The notes below the pieces were generated by a model. That model was not told the origin of the DNA and ran no database searches. It saw only the letters and a list, made by a program, of their open reading frames with translations. The translations under genes were made by a program, and so were the position numbers. A stretch of 64,000 nucleotides of DNA from DATHTC01 sp963746805. GTDB taxonomy: Bacteria > Actinomycetota > Thermoleophilia > Gaiellales > Gaiellaceae. Shown piece by piece: positions 27,227 to 36,521 of this stretch. The stretch lies in assembly GCA_963746805.1 (NCBI GenBank), contig CAVVCQ010000001.1, forward strand, positions 1,054,001 to 1,118,000, read 5' to 3'. Each line of letters begins with the position of its first letter. Position 1 is the stretch's first letter.

Positions 27227-27819
27227 GGCCCGATGGTAGCTGCCGCAGCGAGCTCACCGGCGACGAGCCCCTCGAGCGCCGCCGCGGCCCGGTCGAGCTC
27301 GTCGTTGACGACCACGTGGTCGAACGCGTCGGCGAAGCGCTTCTGCTCCTTCGCGATCGCGAGCCGCTCCTCGATCTGGCCCGAGCTCTCGGTCGCGCGG
27401 GCGCGGAGCCGTCGCTCGAGCTCCTCGAGCGGCGCGTCGACGAAGACGGTCACGGCGCCCGGCACCTCGTCGCGGACGCGCAGCGCGCCCTCGATCTCGA
27501 GGTCGAGGAGCGGCGCGCGGCCCTGACCGTGGATGCGGTCGATCTCCGAGCGCAGCGTGCCGTAGCGGTGCCCGACGTACTCGACCCACTCGAGCAGGCC
27601 CTCGTGACGGACGAGGTCGTCGAACTCCGCGTCCGTCTTGAACCAGTAGTGCAGCCCGTCGATTTCGTTCGGGCGCCGGGGACGCGTCGTCGCCGAGACC
27701 GCGAGCTCGACGCGGCCGGGCAGCCGCCGGATCAGCTCCTGCTCCAGCGTCCCCTTGCCGGCGCCGCTCGGGCCGGTCATGACGAAGACCCGCAGGGGTC
27801 TACCGGTTGAAGAGCCCAA
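27223..27819 (-). CDS. gmk: Guanylate kinase
   Basis: 198 residues. P-loop MTGPSGAGKGTLEQ, GMP-binding block SATTRPRRPNEIDGLHYWF and lid residues are present. Phosphorylates GMP to GDP. The start is uncertain: TTG 27819 (overlapping mihF by 20 nt) is the only canonical upstream start codon before the conserved RVFVMTGPSG. Confidence 0.95.
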   Translation of the reverse strand: MGSSTGRPLRVFVMTGPSGAGKGTLEQELIRRLPGRVELAVSATTRPRRPNEIDGLHYWFKTDAEFDDLVRHEGLLEWVEYVGHRYGTLRSEIDRIHGQGRAPLLDLEIEGALRVRDEVPGAVTVFVDAPLEELERRLRARATESSGQIEERLAIAKEQKRFADAFDHVVVNDELDRAAAALEGLVAGELAAAATIGP

Positions 27820-28129
27820 TCAGCTCGCCCCGCTGGCGCTCCGAGAGGCCGCCGACGGTCTTCGACTGGCTGATCCGGCACTGGTTGAGCAGTTTCGCCG
27901 CCTTGACCCGCCCGAACTTCGGCACCGCCATGAGGATGTCGAACACCTTCGCCGTCTCCACGAAGGTGGGCGGCTGGCGCAGCACTTCCTCGATCTGGAC
28001 CCTCCCGTCCTTCAGGTCCTTCTTCAGCTGCGCGCGGCGGACGCGGATGTCGTTGGCTCGCTTGAGGGCCTCCATCCGCTGGTCGAGCGACCGTTGGGGA
28101 GCCTGCGCCTGGGTCTTGGGCGTAACCAC
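27800..28129 (-). CDS. mihF: Actinobacterial integration host factor MihF
   Basis: 109 residues with the mIHF core RRAQLKKDLKDGRVQIEEVL and FDILMAVPKFGRVKAAKLLN containing the helix-two-turn-helix. This nucleoid protein is specific to actinobacteria and normally precedes gmk. GTG 28129 has no Shine-Dalgarno and lies 9 nt after a strong -10, so the mRNA is likely leaderless. Confidence 0.96.
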   Translation of the reverse strand: MVTPKTQAQAPQRSLDQRMEALKRANDIRVRRAQLKKDLKDGRVQIEEVLRQPPTFVETAKVFDILMAVPKFGRVKAAKLLNQCRISQSKTVGGLSERQRGELIGLFNR

Positions 28130-28138
28130 GAGTGCGGG

Positions 28139-28166
28139 AGTCTAACACCCCTGACAGGCTCGTCAA
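28139..28166 (-). promoter_or_regulatory. Strong promoter of the mihF-gmk-rpoZ-coaBC operon
   Basis: On the minus strand TTGACG (28161-28166), a 16-nt spacer, TAGACT (28139-28144), then 9 nt to GTG 28129. The -35 overlaps the pyrD stop codon. The flanking region is unusually AT-rich for this window. Confidence 0.75.
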
Positions 28167-29053
28167 TTTGAACGATTTTCGACTATTAGCAGGGGTTTTT
28201 CCACATCTTCCACACCCCTGTGGACGACGTCGTGGGCGAGCCCGACGGCCTCCGCCGGGTCCCGCAGCCCTCGCGCGGCGAGCTCGGCGGCGAGCTCCTC
28301 GCGCACCCGAGCGGGGGCGTCGGGGTCGGCGAAGAGGACGGTCCCGAGCGCGACGTGGGCGGCGCCGGCGGCCAGCAGCTCGAGCGCGTGGCGGCCGGTC
28401 TCGACCCCGCCCATGCCGACGATCGGCAGGCCCGTGGCGCGGAAGCACGCGTGTACGGCGGCGAGGGCGATCGGCCGCAGCGCCGGCCCGGAGAGGCCGC
28501 CCGTCCCGGCGCCGAGCACGGGCCGCAGCGTGCGTGGGTCGAGGGCGAGGCCGCGGATCGTGTTCACGACCGAGAGCCCGTCGGCGCCCGCGTCTGCGAC
28601 CGCGCGGGCGACCTCGCCGAGGTCCCAGATCGCGGGCGAGAGCTTGGCCCACAGCGGCAGGGCGGTGGCCGCACGGCAGGCGGAGACGATCTCGGCGGCC
28701 GTCTCCGGCGCGTCGTCGACGTTCGGGCACGAGAGGTTCAGCTCGATGGCCTCGATCCCGTCGAGCCGTCCGCACGTCTCGGCGTACTCGTCGGCCGAGA
28801 AGCCGCCGACCGACACCCACAGCGGGACGCCGAGCCCGCGCAGCCGCGGCAGCGTCTCGGCGAGGAAGCGCTCACGGCCCGGGTTGGCGAGCCCGATCGA
28901 GTTGAGCATCCCGACGTCGGTCTCGGCGATCCGGACCGGCCGGTTGCCGCCGCGCGGCAACGGCGTCACCGTCTTCGTCACGAAGGCGTCGAGCGACCGC
29001 GCGACCTCCGGCGCCGTGAGAGCGTCGAGGCAGCCGGAGGCGTTGAGGATCAC
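28163..29053 (-). CDS. pyrD: Dihydroorotate dehydrogenase, class 1B catalytic subunit
   Basis: 296 residues from GTG 29053 (VILNASGCLDALTAPEV). Class 1 DHOD blocks: FVTKTVTPLPRGGNRPVRIA, IELNLSCPNVDD and IVGMGGVETGRHALELLAAG. The adjacent PyrK electron-transfer subunit makes it class 1B, which uses NAD+. A GTGA overlap couples it to pyrK. Confidence 0.94.
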   Translation of the reverse strand: MILNASGCLDALTAPEVARSLDAFVTKTVTPLPRGGNRPVRIAETDVGMLNSIGLANPGRERFLAETLPRLRGLGVPLWVSVGGFSADEYAETCGRLDGIEAIELNLSCPNVDDAPETAAEIVSACRAATALPLWAKLSPAIWDLGEVARAVADAGADGLSVVNTIRGLALDPRTLRPVLGAGTGGLSGPALRPIALAAVHACFRATGLPIVGMGGVETGRHALELLAAGAAHVALGTVLFADPDAPARVREELAAELAARGLRDPAEAVGLAHDVVHRGVEDVEKPLLIVENRSN

Positions 29054-29712
29054 GCGGCCTCGCAGATGATGGGACCTTCCACACAGAGTCGCTTCCACTC
29101 GCCGCCGATCTCGACGGCGCAGCCGTAGCAGGCGCCGTAGCCGCAGGCCATCGGCGCCTCCCACGCGAGCTGGGCGGCGGGGGCGACCTCGCGCACGGCC
29201 TCGAGCATCGGCTCCGGGCCGCATGCGAGCACATCGTGACCGTCGGGCATCGCGTCGGTGACGAGCACCGGGTCGATCACGACCTCGGCGTTCGGCACGA
29301 GAGCCGCCGCCTCGGCGTGCCACGCCGTGCGGAAGCCGAGCAGCGCCGGGGGGTCGCCGAGCCGCTGCGAGAGGTACGGGAAGGGTGCGATGCCGATGCC
29401 GCCGCCGACGAGGAGCGGCCGCGGCACGTCGAGTCGGAACCCGTTCCCGAGCGGACCGAGGACCTGCAGCCGGTCGCCAGGAGCCACGCCCGCGATCGCC
29501 TCCGTCCCCGGGCCGATCGGGTCGACGAGGAAGCCGAGCTCGCCGGCCGGCGCGAGACAGAGCGAGAACGGCCGCGGCAGCAGCCGACCCGGCGCCTCGA
29601 GCATGAAGAACTGGCCCGGCGCGCCGGCCTCGAGCCCGCCACGGTCGATGCGGACGAGCGTGTAGGGGCCAACTCCCTCGACGCCGGTGACGCTACGCAG
29701 CTCGCGTTTCAA
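29050..29712 (-). CDS. pyrK: Dihydroorotate dehydrogenase electron-transfer subunit
   Basis: 220 residues. FAD-binding motif RPFSLCLAP, NAD-binding LLVGGGIGIAPFPYLSQRL and the [2Fe-2S] cysteine cluster CGYGACYGC with a distal Cys (RLCVEGP). Passes electrons from PyrD to NAD+. I place the start at TTG 29712 because an ideal AGGAGGG lies 4 nt upstream; the frame is open a little further (29745) without a ribosome-binding site. First gene after the 536-bp spacer that separates it from carB. Confidence 0.92.
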   Translation of the reverse strand: MKRELRSVTGVEGVGPYTLVRIDRGGLEAGAPGQFFMLEAPGRLLPRPFSLCLAPAGELGFLVDPIGPGTEAIAGVAPGDRLQVLGPLGNGFRLDVPRPLLVGGGIGIAPFPYLSQRLGDPPALLGFRTAWHAEAAALVPNAEVVIDPVLVTDAMPDGHDVLACGPEPMLEAVREVAPAAQLAWEAPMACGYGACYGCAVEIGGEWKRLCVEGPIICEAA

Positions 29713-29795
29713 CGGACCCTCCTGTTGGCGATGCCGGACACGCACGCCGCCGGAGCCGCGCTAGTGGCGCGGAGCGGCGGAACCGGCTACGGCCC

Positions 29796-29927
29796 GTGTC
29801 TGACACTGTGCGCGTCCGTTCCGGCGAGCGGAGAATCGGCGCGAAGTCGGCTCCGAGCCGTGCTTCCGTGTCAGGCACGGTATAGAGGCCTCGGTGTTCG
29901 AAGTGGCCACTGTTCGGTGTCTGACAC
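29796..29927. repeat. Three REP-like palindromes
   Basis: GTGTCTGACAC at 29796-29806, GTGTCAGGCAC at 29868-29878 and GTGTCTGACAC at 29917-29927, spaced 72 and 49 nt apart in the pyrK-carB spacer. The only other copy seen is at the start of the TPR gene (20498-20508). No REP-associated transposase is in the window. The rest of the 536-bp spacer is the 273-bp repeat and unremarkable sequence. Confidence 0.6.
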
Positions 29928-29970
29928 TGAACGACAGCGCCTCGGATCAAGACGAACTGGGCCTCGCATG

Positions 29971-30243
29971 GATCGGACGGGCGGGATCGCCGCGTGCCCC
30001 GTCCAGGGGCACAGCGCATCCCGCCCGTCACGACACGCCAGGTGCCGATGAGAGCAGGATCCTGGCCGGAGCGCCCGCACCGCCAGGTGCGCGCGCGCAG
30101 GCCACACCACCAGGCCCGGCGACAGCAACGAGACAAGGCCACGGGGCCGAAGGGCGGTTCATCCGCCCGGGAGGCCACGCGGATGTAACTCGAAGCCGCT
30201 ACGTGAAGGAGGGGGCTCGTGGGGGAACCATGGGTTCCCCCAC
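29971..30243. repeat. 273-bp hairpin-rich intergenic repeat, copy 2
   Basis: Same length, order and modules as 19883-20155: long hairpin 29979-30026, small stems, and the 25-nt palindrome 30219-30243. In transcription sense the palindrome starts 5 nt after the carB stop codon. It splits the pyrimidine operon between carB and pyrK, and its terminal palindrome could end transcription. Confidence 0.85.
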
Positions 30244-30248
30244 GGTTG

Positions 30249-33200
30249 TTATGCGGCTCGCGTCTCGGCATCGATCCGCTCCTGGAGGGAGAGGGTGGGC
30301 TGGGCCGCGCGAGCCCGAGCGATCGCGTGCGCCGCGGCCGCTGCGCCGGCGAGGGTCGTGATGCACGGGATCCGCGCCGCGAGCGCCGCCTCGCGAATCC
30401 GGTAGCCGTCCGTCCGCGCCTGGCGGGTTCGGTTCGGCGTGTTGACGACGAGGTCGCAGCGCCCGGTGCGAAGCGCGTCGACGACACCGGCGTCCTTCGT
30501 CACCGTCTCGACGGAGAGCCCGGCCGCGGCGAGCGCCCGCGCCGTGCCGGCCGTTGCGAGCAGCCGGAACCCGAGCCCGGCGAGCGACGCCGCGATCGGG
30601 ACGAGCGCGTCCTTGTCCTGGTCCCGCACCGACAGGAACGCGGTCCCGCTCGACGGCAGCGGGCGGCCGGCGGCGCGCTCGGCCTTCGCGAACGCGGTCG
30701 CGAAGTCCGGGCCGGTGGCCATGACCTCGCCGGTCGAGCGCATCTCCGGCCCGAGCACCGGGTCGGCGCCCGGGAAGCGCGCGAACGGCAGCACGGCCGC
30801 CTTCACGCTGACCTGCCGCGGCGCCCGCTCGGGCGGCAGGCCGAGGTCGGCGATCCGCGCCCCGGCGGCGAGCCGGCAGGCGGCGTCGACGAGGTTGATC
30901 CCGGTCGCCTTCGACGCGAACGGGACGGTGCGCGAGGCGCGCGGGTTCACCTCGAGCACGTAGAGCGTGTCGTCGGCGACCGCGAGCTGGACGTTCACGA
31001 GCCCGACGACGCCGAGCGCCGGCGCGAGCCGCCGGACCGCGTCGGCGACCTCGCGCTCGAGCGCCGCCGTGAGGGATTGCGCCGGCAGGACGCACGACGA
31101 GTCGCCGGAGTGGACGCCGGCCTCCTCGACGTGCTGCATGATCGCCGCGACGTAGGTGTCCTCCCCGTCGCAGAGCGCGTCCACGTCGAGCTCGATCGCA
31201 TTCGCGACGAAACGGTCGACGAGCGTCGGCCCGTGGGCCTCGCGGAACGCCGCCGCGACCTCGTCCGCGCGGTGGCACACGCGCATCGCCCGTCCGCCGA
31301 GCACGTACGACGGCCGCACGAGCACGGGGTAGCCGATCTCGCGCGCGATCACGGACGCCTGCGTCACGGACGTCGCGATGCCCCACGCCGGCGTCCGCAC
31401 GCCGACCTCGGCCGCGAGCCGTGCGAACCGCTCGCGGTCCTCGGCGAGGTCGATCGCGTCGAACGGCGTGCCGAGGATCCGGTACCCGGCCGACTCGAGC
31501 GTGCGCGCCAGCTTGAGCGGCGTCTGCCCGCCGAACTGGATCACGACGCCGTCGGGCTGCTCGCGCTCGCAGACCGCGAGGACGTGCTCGGCGGTGAGCG
31601 GCTCGAAGTAGAGGCGGTCGGACGTGTCGTAGTCGGTCGAGACGGTCTCCGGGTTGCAGTTGACCATCGCGGCCTCGTAGCCCTGCGCCTGGAACGACTT
31701 CACCGCGTGGACGCAGCAGTAGTCGAACTCGATCCCCTGGCCGATGCGGTTCGGGCCCGAGCCGAGGATGACGACGCGCGGCTTCGTCCCGGTGGGCGGC
31801 GCCTCGTCCGCCTCGCCGACCGTGGAGTAGAAGTAGTTCGAGGCCGCGTCCACCTCGCCGGCGCACGAGTCGACGCGCCGGAAGACACGGTTCCCCTCGG
31901 GGAGCCCCGTCGCCGCCAGCGCCTCGAGCTCGCGCAGGAACCACGGGTGCAGATCCTCGGGCAGGTCGTCGAGGCCGTCCCACGGCGTCGCCGCGCCCGG
32001 GTCGAGCTCGCGGCTCGCGATCGCCTTCGCGAACGCCTCGGCGAAGGTGCGGCCGATCCCCATCGCCTCCCCCACGCTCTTCATCTGCGTGCCGAGAGTC
32101 GCGTCGGCGCCGGGGAACTTCTCGAAGGCGAAGCGCGGGAACTTGACGACGACGTAGTCGAGCGTCGGCTCGAAGCTCGCGGGCGTCGTCCGCGTGAGGT
32201 CGTTCGGGATCTCGTCGAGCGTGTAGCCGACGGCGAGCTTCGCCGCGACCTTGGCGATCGGGTAGCCCGTCGCCTTCGACGCGAGCGCGGAGGACCGGGA
32301 GACGCGCGGGTTCATCTCGATCACCCGCAGCTCGCCGGTCTCGCGGCTGCGCGCGAACTGGACGTTCGAGCCGCCCGTGTCGACGCCGATCGCGCGGATG
32401 ACCTCGATGGCCGCGTCGCGCAGCTCCTGGTACGCCTCGTCCGACAGGGTCATCTGCGGCGCGACGGTGACCGAGTCGCCGGTGTGGACGCCCATCGGGT
32501 CGAGGTTCTCGATCGAGCAGACGATGACGACGTTGTCTGCCCGATCGCGGATCACCTCGAGCTCGAACTCGTCCCAGCCTCGCACCGACTCCTCCACCAG
32601 CACCTGGCCGATCGGGCTCTCGCGCAGGCCGATCTCGACCTGGCGGCGGAGCTCGAGCGGCGTCTCGGCGAAGCCGCCGCCGTGCCCGCCGAGCGTGAAC
32701 GCGGGCCGCACGACCGCGGGCGTCTCGATCCCGCGCAACTGGTCGACGGCGGTGACGACGCGCGAGCCCGGCACCTTCAGGCCCACGGACTGCACAACGT
32801 CCCGGAACAGGAGCCGGTCCTCGGCGCGGCGGATCGCGTCGATCCCGGCGCCGATCAGCTCGACACCGAGCTCCTCGAGCACCCCGGCCTCGGCGAGCTC
32901 GATCGCGAGGTTGAGCGCTGTCTGGCCGCCGAGCGTCGGCAGCAGCGCGTCCGGCCGCTCGCGGCGCAGCACGCCGGCGACGCCCTCGAGGTCGAGCGGC
33001 TCGAGGTAGGTCCGGTCGGCGAAGCCCGGGTCGGTCATGATCGTCGCCGGGTTCGAGTTGACGACGATCGTGCGGAACCCGTCCTCGCGCAACACCTTCA
33101 GCGCCTGGCAGCCGGCGTAGTCGAACTCGGCCGCCTGGCCGATCACGATCGGGCCGGAGCCGATCACGCAGATCGACTCGAGATCCGCGCGCCTAGGCAT
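30249..33200 (-). CDS. carB: Carbamoyl-phosphate synthase large chain with reduced oligomerisation domain
   Basis: 983 residues, about 90 shorter than the usual 1070. Both ATP-grasp halves are complete (SGPIVIGQAAEFDYAGCQAL and GSGPNRIGQGIEFDYCCVHA mark their starts) and the MGS-like allosteric domain is present at the C-terminus (LATAGTARALAAAGLSVETV). Between SVGEAMGIGRTFAEAF and VFRRVDSCAGE only about 50 residues remain where E. coli has about 135; the DRWFL-like stretch (HPWFLRELEAL) survives. Makes carbamoyl phosphate for pyrimidines and arginine. ATG overlaps carA stop by 8 nt. Confidence 0.96.
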   Translation of the reverse strand: MPRRADLESICVIGSGPIVIGQAAEFDYAGCQALKVLREDGFRTIVVNSNPATIMTDPGFADRTYLEPLDLEGVAGVLRRERPDALLPTLGGQTALNLAIELAEAGVLEELGVELIGAGIDAIRRAEDRLLFRDVVQSVGLKVPGSRVVTAVDQLRGIETPAVVRPAFTLGGHGGGFAETPLELRRQVEIGLRESPIGQVLVEESVRGWDEFELEVIRDRADNVVIVCSIENLDPMGVHTGDSVTVAPQMTLSDEAYQELRDAAIEVIRAIGVDTGGSNVQFARSRETGELRVIEMNPRVSRSSALASKATGYPIAKVAAKLAVGYTLDEIPNDLTRTTPASFEPTLDYVVVKFPRFAFEKFPGADATLGTQMKSVGEAMGIGRTFAEAFAKAIASRELDPGAATPWDGLDDLPEDLHPWFLRELEALAATGLPEGNRVFRRVDSCAGEVDAASNYFYSTVGEADEAPPTGTKPRVVILGSGPNRIGQGIEFDYCCVHAVKSFQAQGYEAAMVNCNPETVSTDYDTSDRLYFEPLTAEHVLAVCEREQPDGVVIQFGGQTPLKLARTLESAGYRILGTPFDAIDLAEDRERFARLAAEVGVRTPAWGIATSVTQASVIAREIGYPVLVRPSYVLGGRAMRVCHRADEVAAAFREAHGPTLVDRFVANAIELDVDALCDGEDTYVAAIMQHVEEAGVHSGDSSCVLPAQSLTAALEREVADAVRRLAPALGVVGLVNVQLAVADDTLYVLEVNPRASRTVPFASKATGINLVDAACRLAAGARIADLGLPPERAPRQVSVKAAVLPFARFPGADPVLGPEMRSTGEVMATGPDFATAFAKAERAAGRPLPSSGTAFLSVRDQDKDALVPIAASLAGLGFRLLATAGTARALAAAGLSVETVTKDAGVVDALRTGRCDLVVNTPNRTRQARTDGYRIREAALAARIPCITTLAGAAAAAHAIARARAAQPTLSLQERIDAETRAA

Positions 33201-34231
33201 CGCGCAGCTCCGCCACGAACTCGGCGAGGATGGGCCAGGCGTCGTGCGGCCCCGGCCCGGCCTCGGGGTGGAACTGCACCGACCGCGCGCGGAGGTCGGG
33301 GAAGCGGAAGCCCTCGACGGTGCCGTCGTAGAGCGACACGTGCGTCGCCTCCCGCTCCTCCGTCGGCCGCACCGCGAAGCCGTGGTTCTGGCTCGTGACG
33401 AGGACGCGGCCGCTCACGCGGTCGACGACCGGGTGGTTCGCGCCGCGATGGCCGAACGGCAGCTTGAACGTCTCGTGCCCGGCCGCGAGTCCGAGCAGCT
33501 GGTGGCCGAGGCAGATGCCGAGCACGGGCGTCCGGCCGAGCAGCTCGCGCACGGTGGCGATCTCGGCCCCGAGCGGCTCGGGGTCGCCGGGGCCGTTCGA
33601 GAGGAGGACGCCGTCGTGCGCCGCGAGCGTGCCGGCGTCGACGTCGTGCGGGTACACGGTCACACGCGCGCCCACGCACGCGAGGCGGCGGAGGATCGAG
33701 CGCTTGGCGCCGTAGTCGACGACGGCCACGTCGACGTCCCCGGCCGCGTGGAAGACGTACGGCTCCGGGGTCGAGACCTCCGCTGCGAGGGCGCGGCCGG
33801 CCATTCCCGGCTGGCGCCGGACGGCTGCGAGCGCCTCGTCGACCGACGCGCCGTCGCCGCCGGACGCAATCGCACGCATCGCGCCGCGCCTCGCGCAGGC
33901 GCAGGACGAGCGAGCGGGTGTCGATCCCGGAGAGCGCGACGACGCCGCGCTCGTGCAGCCAGTCCGTCCACTCCGGCCCGCGCGCCTCGCGCATCAGCAC
34001 CGCGCGAGCATGCGGGCGGCGCGACTCCGAGCGCTCGGCGGCGACGCCGTAGTTGCCGACCATCGGCGCGGTGAAGCAGACGAGCTGCTCGGCGAAGCTG
34101 GGGTCGGTGACGACCTCCTGGTAGCCGGTCATCGCGGTCGTGAACACCGCCTCGCCGAAGGCGAAGCCCTCGGCCGCGACCGACTCGCCGGGGAAGACCG
34201 TCCCGTCCTCGAGCGCGAGGAAGCCGCTCAC
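33193..34231 (-). CDS. carA: Carbamoyl-phosphate synthase small chain, frameshifted near 33886
   Basis: First frame from GTG 34231: FGEAVFTTAMTGYQEVVTDP and VVALSGIDTRSLVLRLREA. Second frame: GAMRAIASGG through the class I amidotransferase with GICLGHQLLGLA (nucleophile Cys) and the distal SVQFHPEAGPGP. Joining needs one extra base at GCG-C-GGC, giving the expected LREAGAMRA. All catalytic residues are intact and carB is intact, so an assembly indel is the best explanation. Start overlaps pyrC stop by GTGA. Confidence 0.9.
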
Positions 34232-35532
34232 GCGCCGAACACCAGGCAACCGTCGGCGACGGTCATCCGCACGCGGCCGGTCAGCGTCTCGCCGAGCAGC
34301 CACGAGTTGGCGGAGCGGCTGCGAAAGCCGTCCTCCTCCACCCGCCACGTCTCGCCGAGGTCGAGCAGGACGAGGTTGGCGCGGGCACCGACCACGATCC
34401 GGGGCGGCTCGAGCCCGAACGCGCGCGCCGGGCCGTCGCTCAGGCGGACGAGCAGCGTCTCGAGGTCGAGCAGGCCCGGCTCCACGAGGTGCGTGTGGAG
34501 CGCCGCGAACGCCGTCTCGAGCCCGGTCACGCCGAAGGGCGCGGCCTCGAACGGGACGTCCTTCTCGTGCCGCGCGTGCGGCGCGTGGTCGGAGGCGACG
34601 GCTCCGATCGCGCCGCTGCGCACGGCCTCGAGAAGCGCCGTGCGGTCGGCCTCGGCGCGCAGCGGCGGGTTCATCTTCCGGTTCGGGTCGAGCGTGCGCA
34701 CGGCCTCGTCGGTCAGGACGAGATGGTGCGGCGTGACCTCGGCAGTCGCCGCCACGCCCGCCTCGCGGGCGCGCACGAGCGCCTCGACCGACTCGCGCGC
34801 GGACAGATGCATGAGGTGGATCGGCCGCCTCTCGTACGCCGCGAGGGCGAGGTCGCGCTCGACCATCAGGCTCTCGCCGAGCGACGGGTAGCCGCCGAAG
34901 CCGAGCTCGGCCGAGACCACGCCTTCGTGGACGTGCGCGCCGCGGGTGAGGCTCGGCTCCTCGCAGTGCACCGCCACCGTCCGCCCCGCGACGGCCGCGT
35001 ACTGGAGCGCACGCCGCATCACGCCGGCGGACGCGACCGGCCGGCCGTCGTCGGTGAACCCGGCCGCGCCTCGGTCGGCGAGCTCACCCATCTCCGTGAG
35101 CTCCCCACCGTCCTGGCCCTTCGTGATCGCTGCGAGGAACCCGGTCGGGACGACGGCCTCCCGCCGCGCCTCCTCGACCAGCCCTTCGAGCACCGCCGCC
35201 GAGTCGACGACCGGCTCGGTGTTCGGCATCGCGAGGATCGCGCAGTAGCCGCCTGCGGCCGCCGCGTCGGTGCCGCTCGCGATCGTCTCCTCGTCCTCGC
35301 GCCCGGGCGTGCGCAGGTGCACGTGCGGGTCGACGAACGCCGGGGCGAGCACGAGCCCGGCGGCGTCGACCACGCGATGCCCGTTGGCGTCGAGGTCGGT
35401 GCCGAGCTGCGCGATCGAGCCTCCGTCCACGCGGACGTCGACGACCGCGTCCACCCCCGCGACCGGGTCGAGGACGCGGGCCCCGCGAATGACGAGATCC
35501 GCGGCGGGAGTCTCCTTCCGGAAGAGCATCAC
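34228..35532 (-). CDS. pyrC: Dihydroorotase
   Basis: 434 residues, class I dihydroorotase. Metal-binding FVDPHVHLRTPGREDEETI near residue 60, HLMHLSARESVEALV further on, and the catalytic Asp in GAVASDHAPHARHEKDVPFE. Closes carbamoyl-aspartate to dihydroorotate. ATG 35532 overlaps the pyrB stop by ATGA. Confidence 0.96.
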   Translation of the reverse strand: MMLFRKETPAADLVIRGARVLDPVAGVDAVVDVRVDGGSIAQLGTDLDANGHRVVDAAGLVLAPAFVDPHVHLRTPGREDEETIASGTDAAAAGGYCAILAMPNTEPVVDSAAVLEGLVEEARREAVVPTGFLAAITKGQDGGELTEMGELADRGAAGFTDDGRPVASAGVMRRALQYAAVAGRTVAVHCEEPSLTRGAHVHEGVVSAELGFGGYPSLGESLMVERDLALAAYERRPIHLMHLSARESVEALVRAREAGVAATAEVTPHHLVLTDEAVRTLDPNRKMNPPLRAEADRTALLEAVRSGAIGAVASDHAPHARHEKDVPFEAAPFGVTGLETAFAALHTHLVEPGLLDLETLLVRLSDGPARAFGLEPPRIVVGARANLVLLDLGETWRVEEDGFRSRSANSWLLGETLTGRVRMTVADGCLVFGA

Positions 35533-36521
35533 GCCACCTCCAGCGCGGCCTCGACCGGCGAGGGCCGGCCCGTGGTGAGCAGGTCGTAGAGGACGGCCAT
35601 GCGGACGACGAGCCCGGCCCGCACCTGCGCGGTGACGAGCGACTGCGCTCCGTCGGCGACCGCCGCGTCGATCTCGACGCCGCGGTTCATCGGCCCGGGG
35701 TGCATGACGAGCTGGCCCGGCCGGATGCGCGCCGCGGTGACGCCCCAGCGCGCCGTGTACTCGCGCAGGCTCGGGACGTAGTTCGCGCCCGCGAGCATCC
35801 GCTCGCGCTGCATCCGTAGCACGTAGACGATGTCCGCGTCCGCGATCGCGCCGATGTCGTGGGTGACCTCGCAGCCGAGCGCCGCCTCGATCCCGCGTGG
35901 GATGAGCGGCGGCGGCCCGACGAGGGTGACGCGGGCGCCGACGAGCCCGAGCGCCTGCACCAGCGAGCGGGCCACGCGCGAGTGGAGGACGTCGCCGACG
36001 ATCGCGACGTGCAGCCCCTCGAGCCGCCCGAGCGCGCGGCGCATCGCGTACAGGTCGAGCAGCGCCTGCGTCGGGTGCTGGTGCTTGCCGTCGCCGGCGT
36101 TCACGATCCGCGCGTCGGTGGCCGCAGCGACGAGCTGCGGCGCCCCGATCTGCGGGTGGCGGATGACGATCACGTCCGGGTCGTAGGCCGCGAGCGTCAG
36201 CGCGGTGTCCTTCAGCGACTCGCCCTTGTCGACCGACGAGCCCGTCGACTTCAGCGACATCGTGTCGGCGGAGAGGCGCTTCGCCGCGAGCTCGAAGCTC
36301 GACGAGGTGCGCGTCGACGACTCGAAGAAGAGCGTGACGACGAGCCGGCCGCGGAGGGTCGGCAGCTTCTTCATCTCACGGTCGAGCGAGGTCTCGAAGC
36401 TCGCAGCCGTCGAGAGCAGCCGCTCGACGTCGTCGCGGGAGAGGTCGGCGACCGAGATGAGGTGCCGCCGCGGCGGCGAGGTCGGCGGGCGCAGGTCGTC
36501 CCGCATCACGCGGACGTTCAC
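35529..36521 (-). CDS. pyrB: Aspartate carbamoyltransferase catalytic subunit
   Basis: 330 residues. Carbamoyl-phosphate motif FFESSTRTSSSFELAAKRL and the HPTQALLD loop are intact. First committed step of the pathway. No pyrI regulatory gene is present, as usual for Gram-positive operons. Start GTG 36521 overlaps pyrR; an ATG five codons further in is an alternative. Confidence 0.96.
   Translation of the reverse strand: MNVRVMRDDLRPPTSPPRRHLISVADLSRDDVERLLSTAASFETSLDREMKKLPTLRGRLVVTLFFESSTRTSSSFELAAKRLSADTMSLKSTGSSVDKGESLKDTALTLAAYDPDVIVIRHPQIGAPQLVAAATDARIVNAGDGKHQHPTQALLDLYAMRRALGRLEGLHVAIVGDVLHSRVARSLVQALGLVGARVTLVGPPPLIPRGIEAALGCEVTHDIGAIADADIVYVLRMQRERMLAGANYVPSLREYTARWGVTAARIRPGQLVMHPGPMNRGVEIDAAVADGAQSLVTAQVRAGLVVRMAVLYDLLTTGRPSPVEAALEVA

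Noticed and set aside
30219..33398. A 1059-codon open frame on the plus strand starting at a GTG in the 273-bp repeat, preceded by AAGGAGG
   Set aside because: It is antisense to carB, whose protein is unmistakable, and its composition (His/Arg/Asp/Val-rich) is typical of a GC-rich shadow frame. The AAGGAGG-GTG arrangement recurs in the other repeat copy but reads into unrelated sequence.
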